64,000 nt of DNA, taken from positions 186,001 through 250,000 of the forward strand of contig CAVOOW010000002.1 in assembly GCA_963697675.1 (NCBI GenBank), given 5' to 3'. Below the pieces are notes generated by a model. It was not told where the DNA came from. It made no database searches and saw only the letters and a list, made by a program, of their open reading frames with translations. This DNA is from CAVOOW01 sp963697675 (lineage in GTDB: Bacteria > Actinomycetota > Actinomycetes > JACCUZ01). A program made the position numbers and the translations under genes. Positions 35,790-46,026 of the stretch are shown here, piece after piece. Position 1 is the stretch's first letter. Every line of letters starts with the position of its first letter.

Positions 35790-36995
35790 ATGCGTACCTC
35801 GTGTGTGGTGGTCGGTGCAGGCGCTGCCGGTCTCGAGACGAGCCGGTCGCTGGCTGATGCCGGGGTGGAGCACGTCGTCCTCGAGCGCAACGGCGTCGCG
35901 GACACCTGGGCGCACCAGCGTTGGGACAGCTTCCGGCTGAACACCCCAGGCTGGATGAACGCAACGCTCGGCACCGTCGAGCCCACCTCGTTCTGCTATC
36001 GCGACGAGGTCGTCCAGCTGCTCACTGAGCGTGCTGCCGCGCTGCCCGTCCACACGAACACGCCCGTCGTGGATCTCGACCACGACGGATCCCAGTTCGT
36101 CGTACGGACGCCGGACGAGGCGATCCGCGCCGAGACAGTCGTGCTGGCCAACGGCCTGCAGAACGTCGCGAAGCAGCCCGCGCAGGCGAACCAGGTCGCC
36201 CGTCGGTTGTTCCAGATCCACACCCGCGACTACCGGAGCCCGGCGCAGCTTCCCGACGGCGCGGTGCTGGTCATCGGCAGCGCACAGTCCGGCTGCCAGA
36301 TCGCCGAGGACCTGGCTGGCGCGGGACGGCGCGTCTATCTGTCGACCAGCCGCGTGGGCCGCTATCCGTGGCTCTACCGCGGCCGAGAGTTCCTCGGCTG
36401 GCTCGTCGACTGCGGCTTCTGGGACCAGCGGCCCGAGGATCTGCCCAGCCCCGCCGACACCCGCCTGGCGAACCCGCTCGTGGGCTCCGGCGGCCGCAGC
36501 CTCGACCTGCGCATCCTCGCCGGGCTCGGTGTCACGCTGCTGGGCCGATTCGAGGCCGCGGACGGCGAACGTGTGACCTTCGCCGGGTCCCTTGTCGACC
36601 ACGTCGCGTACGCCGACTCGGTGGCGACCAGGCTCAAGGCGCTGGCCGACGCCTTCATCGCGGGTCAGGGGATCGACGCGCCAGAGGCGGAGCATGATCC
36701 CGACACGGCCGTGGAGCCGGCGAAAGCGACCGAGCTCGACCTCGCGGCGGCGGACGTCACCAGCATCATCTGGTGCACCGGCTTCACCGGAGACCTCTCC
36801 TGGGTGCGGCTGCCGATCCTGGATGGCGACGGCTGGCCCCGGCACGACGGCTGCGCCTCGCCGGTGCCGGGTCTCTGGTACGTGGGCTTCCCCTGGCTCA
36901 CCCGCCGCCGGTCAGGCATCCTGCACGGCTTCCCCGTGGACGCGGCCGGCGTCGTCGACGGGGTCACGCGTCAGCTCAGCTCGGCGGGTCGCTGA
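35790..36995 (+). CDS. flavin-containing monooxygenase / NAD(P)-FAD oxidoreductase
   Basis: 401 residues from ATG 35790 (upstream ATG 35781 possible). FAD site TSCVVVGAGAAGLETSRSL; family segment WAHQRWDSFRLNTPGWMNAT, as in CzcO-type monooxygenases; NADPH site AVLVIGSAQSGCQIAEDLAG; and the C-terminal SIIWCTGFTGDLSW and LWYVGFPWLTRRRSG. These enzymes insert one oxygen into amines, sulfides or ketones, or act as flavin-linked oxidoreductases. Substrate is not apparent. The stop at 36995 abuts the convergent gene ending at 36996. Confidence 0.85.
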   Translation: MRTSCVVVGAGAAGLETSRSLADAGVEHVVLERNGVADTWAHQRWDSFRLNTPGWMNATLGTVEPTSFCYRDEVVQLLTERAAALPVHTNTPVVDLDHDGSQFVVRTPDEAIRAETVVLANGLQNVAKQPAQANQVARRLFQIHTRDYRSPAQLPDGAVLVIGSAQSGCQIAEDLAGAGRRVYLSTSRVGRYPWLYRGREFLGWLVDCGFWDQRPEDLPSPADTRLANPLVGSGGRSLDLRILAGLGVTLLGRFEAADGERVTFAGSLVDHVAYADSVATRLKALADAFIAGQGIDAPEAEHDPDTAVEPAKATELDLAAADVTSIIWCTGFTGDLSWVRLPILDGDGWPRHDGCASPVPGLWYVGFPWLTRRRSGILHGFPVDAAGVVDGVTRQLSSAGR

Positions 36996-37991
36996 TCACT
37001 CGCCCGGGTAGACCAGCCCGATCTGGCGGCGGATCTCGTCGAGCGTCTCCATGATGGCGAGGGTCTCGTGCAGCGGCAGGACGTCGCTCTCCAGCTTTCC
37101 GGCGCGCATGCACCGCATGACCTCCGCGGCCTCGTGCTGCATCCCGCGACCCTCCGCCTGCGGCTGGTCGAAACGTTCCCGCACCGTGCCGTCCCGGCCG
37201 ATGAGCGTGAACGTGGTCGGCGCGTAGAACACCGAGTCGATCTCGATGCGGGCCTCGGTGCCGACGATCACCGCGCGGTTCGGGCCGGCGACTTCCAGGG
37301 ACGTGGTCAGTACGGAGTGCGCACCGTCCTCGTACTGCAAGATCACCGACGTTGTCGCGTCCACACCCGTGAAGGCGCGGTCCGACACGGCCGTTACCCG
37401 GGTCGGCGCGCCGAAGACCATCGACGCGAAGGACACCGGGTAGATGCCGAGGTCGAGCAGGGCGCCGCCGCCCAGTGCGGGGTCGAACAGGCGGAAGCCG
37501 GGGTCGCGGGCGAACCACTGGTTGTGGTCGGCGATGACGACGCGTACGTCGCCGAGTGCGCGCGAGGCGAGCAGCTCGCGCACTCGCACCATGTGCGGCA
37601 GCCAGCGCGCCCACATCGCCTCCATCAGGAAGACGCCATGCGACCGGGCGGCGTCGATCAACGACGACGCCTCGTTTGCGGTCATGGTGAACGGTTTTTC
37701 GACCAGCACCGCCTTTCCGGCGTTGATGGCCGACAACGCCGCGTCGTGGTGGCCGGGGTGCGGCGTGCTGACGTAGACAGCGTCGACGTCGGCGTCGTTG
37801 ACCAGTCCGGCGTATGTCGCGTGGCGGTGCGGCAGGTCGAAACGTTCGCCGAACTCCTCCGCCGTGCCCTGGCTGCGTGAGCCGACGGCCACCAGCGACG
37901 CGTCGGGCATCAGCGCCAGGTCCGTTGCGAAGGCGGTGGCGATGCCTCCCGTGCCGATGATTCCCCAGCGGATCGGCGTCACGTCGCTCAC
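36996..37991 (-). CDS. Gfo/Idh/MocA-family oxidoreductase
   Basis: 331 residues. GTG 37991 is chosen because AAGGAGA lies just before it; the longer frame upstream lacks this. Rossmann NAD(P) motif WGIIGTGGIATAFA, the family catalytic EKPF (KAVLVEKPFTMTANEAS), and the beta-sheet domain with GGGALLDLGIYPVSFASMVF, the dimeric dihydrodiol/sugar dehydrogenase pattern. Likely oxidises a sugar or cyclitol. Transcribed after the CocE/DmpA-type gene pair with an 80-bp gap. Confidence 0.87.
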   Translation of the reverse strand: MSDVTPIRWGIIGTGGIATAFATDLALMPDASLVAVGSRSQGTAEEFGERFDLPHRHATYAGLVNDADVDAVYVSTPHPGHHDAALSAINAGKAVLVEKPFTMTANEASSLIDAARSHGVFLMEAMWARWLPHMVRVRELLASRALGDVRVVIADHNQWFARDPGFRLFDPALGGGALLDLGIYPVSFASMVFGAPTRVTAVSDRAFTGVDATTSVILQYEDGAHSVLTTSLEVAGPNRAVIVGTEARIEIDSVFYAPTTFTLIGRDGTVRERFDQPQAEGRGMQHEAAEVMRCMRAGKLESDVLPLHETLAIMETLDEIRRQIGLVYPGE

Positions 37992-38070
37992 GCGTGTCTC
38001 CTTCTTGTCGAATAGTGGTCGATGACAGGACCCCCGCACGCACCCCCGCACCAGGGGACCGTGCATTCGG

Positions 38071-40104
38071 TCACGTCAAGTCTCGTTCGATCGTCCGCTC
38101 CCAGCGACGCGATGCGAACGGCTCCCCGTTGCGCCAGGTCTCGACGGTGAGCACGACATCGCAGTTCAACGGTCCGTAGGTCACGGCGAGCTCGGCTCGC
38201 GAGCGGGCAGTGCCTTCGGGCCAGCGCACCGTGAAGTCCGCGGACGACGTGGCGCCCTGCGCGAACGACTCGGTGTCCACCCAGACCCGGCCGTCGTAGT
38301 GGTCGCTCGCTGAACCGTCTGCGACCTCCGACTCGCTGCCGTGGTCGACGACGCATTCGGTGCGATGACCGAGGACATCGCGCTCCACGCGCCAGGTGAC
38401 CCCCGCACCGGGATCCCTTGCGTGATCGCCGCCAGCAGCCTCCTTTGTGGACTCTCCATCACCAGACACGCCGTCAGAGTGGTGTGTCGGAGTCCACAAG
38501 ATGAGGGGGTCGGTGGTCCGGGTGGACTCTCCGGCGAGAGGGAGCTCCAGCGTCGAGGCTCCCGCATCGATGGTCAGCGTGAGCGGCACCGGCGGCGCCA
38601 GCGTGTTCGGCCAGTCGACGCCGGCGATCGACAGGCGCAGCTGGTGTCCGGGGGAAGCCGTCCACGACATGGCCTCGAGCTCGATCTCGACGTCGAGCAG
38701 CTCGCCGACCGGCAGCGGTGCCGGGTCGGTGTGCGAGTCACGATGCGTCAGGTTGAGCAGGGTGCGGCTGAGCAGGACCGAGGTGCCGTCCGGGAAGACG
38801 TCGGTCAGCTTGGCCGACACGAACGCGACGGGCTCGGACGACCCGACCCGCAACCGCAGCCGCGGGTGGCCGAGCAGGGCGAGCCCGTCCGCGGGCCAGG
38901 ACCAGGTCAGCGACGCCGCGTCGTCGTAGCGCTGGTCGGTGGGCTGCCCCCAGGGCAGAGTTCCCGCGCAGCTGTTCCACGCGGAGGTGCCGACGTCGGG
39001 CAACACCTCGTACGCCAGAACGCCTTCACCCAGCGGGCGTACGTCCACGCCTGCTCCCGGCAGCGGCCACACCGCCGCGGACCGCCACTCGCCGTCGACC
39101 TGCGCGCGGGCGGCGCCGGGGAGGGTGGAGTGCTGCTGGTACCAGGTCAGCGCGGGCTCGTCGTCGACCCCGTTGGCACGGCCGCGCAGCCACCGGTCCC
39201 ACCAGCGCGCCATCACCGGCACCAGGTCGATGTGCGGCCCCGGCAGCGAGTTGTCCGTCGACATGTGGCTCCACGGACCGAGCAGCAGCCGGTGCGGGAC
39301 TCCTGCAGCCGCGAGGGCGGCGACCGTGCGGAAGGTGTTGTTGCGATAGCCGTCTGCCCAGCCGCCCACGAGCATCGTCGGGCAGGCGATGCGGTCGTAG
39401 CCGGGCCGCAGCGAGCCGTGCCGCCAGTAGGGGGAGTCGCGCTGCTCCTCGAGCCAGCGCAGCACCCACGGCTGCAGGTCCGCCACGCGCTGGCGCCACG
39501 TGTCCACCCACTCGTCGCCGACCAGCGCGGGCACCGGCGGCAACGCATTCATGGCGACCATGTACGTCGGGTAGTCGACGAGGTCGAGGAGCCGGCGCGC
39601 GCCACCCATCAGCTGTACGTCGTCGGTGTACCGGTCGTCGGTGGCGTAGATCGCGATGACGGCCTTGAGCTCCGGCGGCCGCTCGCACGCGACCTGCAGC
39701 GAGTTGAAGCCGGAGTACGAGGTGCCGTACATGCCGACGTTGCCCGTGCACCAATCCCGCGTCGCGAGCCAGGCGATGACCTCGCACAGGTCGCGCTGCT
39801 CCTGGGCGGGGTACTCGTCGACCGCCAGCCCGTCGGACGAGCCTGTCCCGCGCAGGTCGAGGCGGGCGACGGCATAGCCGTGCTCGTCGCGCAGCCGCTC
39901 GTACTCCGGCCGGTAGCTCGCGGTCACGTCGTCCTTGCGGTAGGGCAGCGCCTCGAGGATGCAGGGGGCGGGCAGCTTGTCGGGCGGCGGCAGGAACAGG
40001 GTGACCGCGAGCCGGGTGCCGTCCGCGAGCCGGATCATCACGCGCTGGTCCGTGCCGGGCGACGTCCCTACCGCCGGCTCGGACCCCGCGAGGACCTCAG
40101 GCAC
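38071..40104 (-). CDS. CocE/NonD-family serine hydrolase carrying an inserted palindromic repeat
   Basis: 677 residues, GTG 40104. X-Pro dipeptidyl-peptidase-like hydrolase: nucleophile Ser129 in GMYGTSYSGF, aspartate in LVGGWADGYRN, histidine in LLGPWSHMSTD, and a C-terminal jelly-roll domain (SWTASPGHQLRLSIAGVDWP). Residues about 536-554 (LWTPTHHSDGVSGDGEST region) are encoded by the dispersed palindromic repeat, read through in frame. The segment should be a surface loop absent from relatives. The start overlaps the upstream P1-peptidase gene by 8 bp, so the two hydrolases are probably co-translated and may act on related amides or esters. Confidence 0.85.
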   Translation of the reverse strand: MPEVLAGSEPAVGTSPGTDQRVMIRLADGTRLAVTLFLPPPDKLPAPCILEALPYRKDDVTASYRPEYERLRDEHGYAVARLDLRGTGSSDGLAVDEYPAQEQRDLCEVIAWLATRDWCTGNVGMYGTSYSGFNSLQVACERPPELKAVIAIYATDDRYTDDVQLMGGARRLLDLVDYPTYMVAMNALPPVPALVGDEWVDTWRQRVADLQPWVLRWLEEQRDSPYWRHGSLRPGYDRIACPTMLVGGWADGYRNNTFRTVAALAAAGVPHRLLLGPWSHMSTDNSLPGPHIDLVPVMARWWDRWLRGRANGVDDEPALTWYQQHSTLPGAARAQVDGEWRSAAVWPLPGAGVDVRPLGEGVLAYEVLPDVGTSAWNSCAGTLPWGQPTDQRYDDAASLTWSWPADGLALLGHPRLRLRVGSSEPVAFVSAKLTDVFPDGTSVLLSRTLLNLTHRDSHTDPAPLPVGELLDVEIELEAMSWTASPGHQLRLSIAGVDWPNTLAPPVPLTLTIDAGASTLELPLAGESTRTTDPLILWTPTHHSDGVSGDGESTKEAAGGDHARDPGAGVTWRVERDVLGHRTECVVDHGSESEVADGSASDHYDGRVWVDTESFAQGATSSADFTVRWPEGTARSRAELAVTYGPLNCDVVLTVETWRNGEPFASRRWERTIERDLT
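38444..38501 (-). repeat. dispersed palindromic repeat, copy B (inside the CocE gene)
   Basis: Outer arms TTGTGGACTC (38445-38454) and GAGTCCACAA (38490-38499) pair over 10 bp. Inner arms GACACGCC (38465-38472) and GGTGTGTC (38481-38488) pair over 8 bp around an 8-nt loop, with a 10-nt bulge on one side. The reverse complement of 5464-5518 has the same stems, bulge and loop lengths. In-frame insertion has kept the hydrolase open. Confidence 0.72.
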
Positions 40105-41176
40105 GGTGCTCCTCCAGCACGCGCACGACCTCGGCGAACGGCAGTCCCGCCGACGTGTTGCCGTCCCGGCCGAAGACCGTCGGGGCCATCAGCAGGCTCG
40201 TGACAACGGCCTCCTCGGTGGCCTCGACGACCGCGGCGAAGTAGTCGTCGAGGTCGCGTCCGACGACTGGTGCACCAGGTTGGGCAGCGCCGCGCTCGGT
40301 GCGCAGGCCGGTCGCGAGGGCCAGGAAGATCTCGCCGCTCGCGTGGTGACCGGTGCTGCCCGTGCGTGCCAGGCCGAGGCCGGCGCGGCGGGCGAGCCGT
40401 TGGCAGCCGGCCGCGTCGACGGGCCCGTCGGTCACCACAACGACGATGCAGGAGCCGGCCGGGCCTGGACCCGGCGGTCCGGCCACCGGCGGCAGCGCGA
40501 GCCCGACCGGCACCCCCGCAACAGTGAGGCGCTCGTGGTCGCCGAAGTTGGTCAGCACCAGAACGCCCACCGTGTGCCCGGACGGGAGGACGCGCGACGA
40601 CGTACCGATGCCGCCCTTCCACCCGAGGCAGCTCATCCCGGTGCCCGCGCCCACCGCCCCCTCGTCGGGCGGCAGGCCCATGCCCGCGGAGAGCCGCGCC
40701 GAGCGGAGGGCGTCGCGCACGTCCGAGCTGGCCACCTGCATCCGCCGCGCGTCGGAGAGGAAGCTGTCGTCGCACTCCGCGACCAACGGGATGATCACGT
40801 CCTCGACGCCGATCGCCGGGTCCTCCTCGGCGAGCACCTCGCACGCGGCGTCGAAGACCCGGCCGACGTGCATCGTGGAAGTCAGGAAGACCGGCGTCTC
40901 GGCGAGCCCCCACTCCTGCATCGACAGGAAGCCGGTGCACTCCCCGGCGCCGTTGAGGATCGCGCCGCCCGCCGGGACCGGCCGGCGGAAGCAGTTGCCG
41001 CCGGGGTCGAGCACCGTCACACCCGTGCGTGCGACCCCGCGGCCGTCCGGTGGGTCGGCCTCGTCGCGCCAGACCGTGGCGTGCCCGACGCCGACCCCGG
41101 GAACGTCGAGCACTGACGCGGTCGGACCGGACGGGAGCAGACCGATCCTGACTGGCAGGTCAGCAGCGCGTGGCAC
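40097..41176 (-). CDS. P1-family (DmpA-like) N-terminal nucleophile peptidase
   Basis: 359 residues from GTG 41176. The DmpA/beta-aminopeptidase family self-cleaves before a serine to create two subunits. Here the junction is G241-S242 in GPAGSCIVVVVTDGP. Other family segments are GVGVGHATVWRD, NGAGECTGFLSMQEWGLAET, GAVGAGTGMSCLGWKGGIGT and the C-terminal FGRDGNTSAGLPF. Such enzymes remove N-terminal D- or beta-amino acids, or related amides. The stop overlaps the CocE-type hydrolase start, forming a two-hydrolase unit. The promoter side contains two copies of the dispersed palindrome. Confidence 0.85.
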   Translation of the reverse strand: MPRAADLPVRIGLLPSGPTASVLDVPGVGVGHATVWRDEADPPDGRGVARTGVTVLDPGGNCFRRPVPAGGAILNGAGECTGFLSMQEWGLAETPVFLTSTMHVGRVFDAACEVLAEEDPAIGVEDVIIPLVAECDDSFLSDARRMQVASSDVRDALRSARLSAGMGLPPDEGAVGAGTGMSCLGWKGGIGTSSRVLPSGHTVGVLVLTNFGDHERLTVAGVPVGLALPPVAGPPGPGPAGSCIVVVVTDGPVDAAGCQRLARRAGLGLARTGSTGHHASGEIFLALATGLRTERGAAQPGAPVVGRDLDDYFAAVVEATEEAVVTSLLMAPTVFGRDGNTSAGLPFAEVVRVLEEHRA

Positions 41177-41243
41177 CGGGACAGCATGCCGCACGGCGCG
41201 GCGCCCAGGAAGATCATGTCCAGCGCCGTCCGAGCGCCACAGA

Positions 41244-41334
41244 ACGTTTCCGCGGAAACGTCCCGCGGCCAATTGCGCCAAATGTCGCTGCGCAAATCGG
41301 TGGAAAGCTCCTGCAGACGTTTCCGCGGAAACGT
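41244..41334. repeat. two dispersed palindromes (sites 3 and 4) in a divergent promoter region
   Basis: Perfect 18-bp palindromes ACGTTTCCGCGGAAACGT at 41244-41261 and 41317-41334, the second extended to 20 bp with flanking G/C. Centre-to-centre distance is 73 bp, close to seven helical turns, so both face the same side of the DNA. They occupy the gap between the P1 peptidase (41176, reverse) and the deacetylase (41376, forward). Confidence 0.78.
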
Positions 41335-41375
41335 CCGACCGGGTTTTGGAAGGCCACGCGGGGTCGCGTGGCAGC

Positions 41376-42455
41376 ATGCACGCCGTGGCGTTCCCGACAG
41401 TGGTGTGGTCCGACGACGTGCTGCGCCATGAGCCGGGTGCCGAGATCTGGGTGGGCGTCAGTACGCCCGGCACCGAGGTGCCCGCGCGCGCCACCGTGCT
41501 GCTCGACGCGGTGACGGCGGCCGGCGCCACGGTCGTCAAGGCCTCGTCGTACGACGACGCGCCGCTGCACGCAGTGCACGACCCGGCTCTGGTCGACCAC
41601 CTTCGAGCAATCGCCGAGCAGTGGTCGCAGGGACCCTACGCGGAGCTGGTCGGCCAGGACCGGGTCGTTCCGTACGTGTTCCCGACAGCGGGCATGCTCG
41701 ACGGCTTGCCCGCCCACGAGCCGGTCGCGACGCACGCGCGCGCCGGTCTCTACTGCTACGACACGATGACGCTCGTCGGACCGGGCACGTGGGAAGCGGC
41801 CCGGACGGCCATCGATGTCGCCCTGACCGCAGCCGACCTCGTTGCCGACGGCGCCGGGTCGGCCTACGCACTGGTCCGCCCTCCCGGGCACCACGCGACG
41901 CGGCGCGCGTTCGGCGGCTCCTGCTATCTCAACAACGCCGCAGTCGCGGCCCAGCGGTTGCGCGACCGCGGCGCCGGCCGGGTCGCGATCGTCGACATCG
42001 ACGCCCACCACGGCAACGGCACGCAGGCGATCTTCTACGACCGCGCGGACGTGTTCTACGCCTCGCTGCACGTCGACCCGGGAGCCGGCTGGTTCCCGCA
42101 CTTCGTGGGTTTCGCGGACGAGCGTGGCCGCGACGCCGGCGCAGGCTCGACGACCAACCTCCCGCTCGCGCCGGGCACCGGCGACGAGGGCTGGCTGGAC
42201 GCGCTCGACGAGCTGCTCACCGTGGTCGGCAACCACACCCCGGACGCCCTGGTCGTCTCGCTGGGCGTGGACGCGGCCGGGGTCGACCCCGAGAGCCCGC
42301 TGGAGGTCAGCACCGACGGGTTCCACGGCGCGGGGGAACGTCTCGCGGCGCTGCGCCTGCCCACCGTGCTCGTCCACGAGGGCGGCTACGAGCTCGCGCG
42401 GCTGGGTGTGGACACGGTCGCGGTGCTCAGCGCGTTCGAGTCGGGCGAATCGTGA
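41376..42455 (+). CDS. histone-deacetylase-family amidohydrolase (acetylpolyamine type)
   Basis: 359 residues, ATG 41376. Zinc-dependent arginase/deacetylase fold with the tandem catalytic histidines in LVRPPGHHATRRAFGGSCYLN, the metal-binding VDIDAHHGNGTQAIF, HVDPG, and the later VSLGVDAAGVDPESPL and HEGGYEL. Bacterial members deacetylate polyamines or other N-acetyl amides rather than histones. Divergent from the P1 peptidase across the double palindrome. The stop codon lies at the start of a G-rich tandem repeat. Confidence 0.87.
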   Translation: MHAVAFPTVVWSDDVLRHEPGAEIWVGVSTPGTEVPARATVLLDAVTAAGATVVKASSYDDAPLHAVHDPALVDHLRAIAEQWSQGPYAELVGQDRVVPYVFPTAGMLDGLPAHEPVATHARAGLYCYDTMTLVGPGTWEAARTAIDVALTAADLVADGAGSAYALVRPPGHHATRRAFGGSCYLNNAAVAAQRLRDRGAGRVAIVDIDAHHGNGTQAIFYDRADVFYASLHVDPGAGWFPHFVGFADERGRDAGAGSTTNLPLAPGTGDEGWLDALDELLTVVGNHTPDALVVSLGVDAAGVDPESPLEVSTDGFHGAGERLAALRLPTVLVHEGGYELARLGVDTVAVLSAFESGES

Positions 42456-42534
42456 TCGGGGTGGGGGCGGACCGCGATCGGGGTGGGGGCGGACCGCGAT
42501 CGGGTGGGGGCGGACCGTGATCGGGTGCGGGCGC
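42454..42534. repeat. G-rich tandem repeat, 21-22 bp unit, about 3.5 copies
   Basis: Units beginning GATCGGGGTGGGGGCGGACC at 42454, 42476, 42498 (one G shorter) and a partial unit at 42519. They start in the stop codon of the deacetylase gene. Runs of four to five G could form G-quadruplex structure in the non-template strand. Copy number may vary between strains. Confidence 0.7.
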
Positions 42535-42695
42535 TCGATGAGCCCCGACCATCCAGGACCTTTGGCGCTGTCTAGCCGCCGCCGGCTCTGGGTAGGCTCC
42601 GGGCGCAGGCTCTACTCGTCCCGGCAGGTATGGACGGGCCAAGCCGGCCACTTAAGCCCAGTGAGATCAAACTGGAACACGCGAGGAGTGCACCC

Positions 42696-45395
<2,700 letters not shown>

Positions 45396-45402
45396 TCGAC
45401 CT

Positions 45403-46026
45403 TTGATCCTGTTCCGGATCGCCCTGAAGTCCGTTGCCGTCGTTCTGACCCTGGCCATCGCGGTGCTCGTCTTCACCATGGGTCGTGTCTGGTGGGTCGC
45501 CCGCCAGGACGACCGCCGACCCTCCGACGTCATCGTCGTGCTCGGCGCCGCGCAGTTCGACGGCCGGCCGTCCTCGGTCTTCACTGCGCGGCTCGTCCAT
45601 GCCCGTGACCTCTACAAGGACGACATCGCGCCGCGGATCGTCACGGTCGGCGGCAACCGGGCCGGTGACCGGTTCACCGAGGCGTCCGCCGGCCAGCGGT
45701 GGCTGGAGGCGCACGGCGTGCCGGCGAGCAAGATCGTCATGGTGCCGACCGGCACCGACACCCTGACCAGCGTGCGTGCGGTGTCGAAGAAGATGAAGGA
45801 ACGACACTGGTCGACCGCGACGATCGTCACCGACCCCTGGCACTCGCTGCGCACGCGGTCGATGGCCCACGACTCCGGCATCGACGCCGTGACCTCGCCG
45901 ACCCGGCAGGGCCCGGCCGTGCGCACCCGGCAGACCGAGATCCGCTACATCTTCCGCGAGTCGCTGGGCTACCTCTACTACAAGGCGTTCCACCGCAGCT
46001 CCGACGCCGGTCCGAACGCCATATGA
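45403..46026 (+). CDS. YdcF-like (DUF218) membrane protein
   Basis: 207 residues. The only start giving the N-terminal anchor (ILFRIALKSVAVVLTLAIAVL) is TTG 45403; ATG 45479 would remove the helix. The DUF218 fold is clear: DVIVVLGAAQFDGRPSSVF, VTVGGNRAGDRFTEASAGQRW, and TIVTDPWHSLRTRSMAHDSG. Relatives such as YdcF and SanA act in envelope or vancomycin-related processes, with uncertain biochemistry. ATGA overlap with dgt suggests a ppdK-ydcF-dgt transcription unit. Confidence 0.82.
   Translation: MILFRIALKSVAVVLTLAIAVLVFTMGRVWWVARQDDRRPSDVIVVLGAAQFDGRPSSVFTARLVHARDLYKDDIAPRIVTVGGNRAGDRFTEASAGQRWLEAHGVPASKIVMVPTGTDTLTSVRAVSKKMKERHWSTATIVTDPWHSLRTRSMAHDSGIDAVTSPTRQGPAVRTRQTEIRYIFRESLGYLYYKAFHRSSDAGPNAI

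Noticed and set aside
38517..38535. A third partial copy of the palindromic repeat (GTGGACTCTCC) next to copy B
   Set aside because: Only 11 bp are shared and no opposing arm follows. It encodes part of a repeated GEST motif and may be chance.
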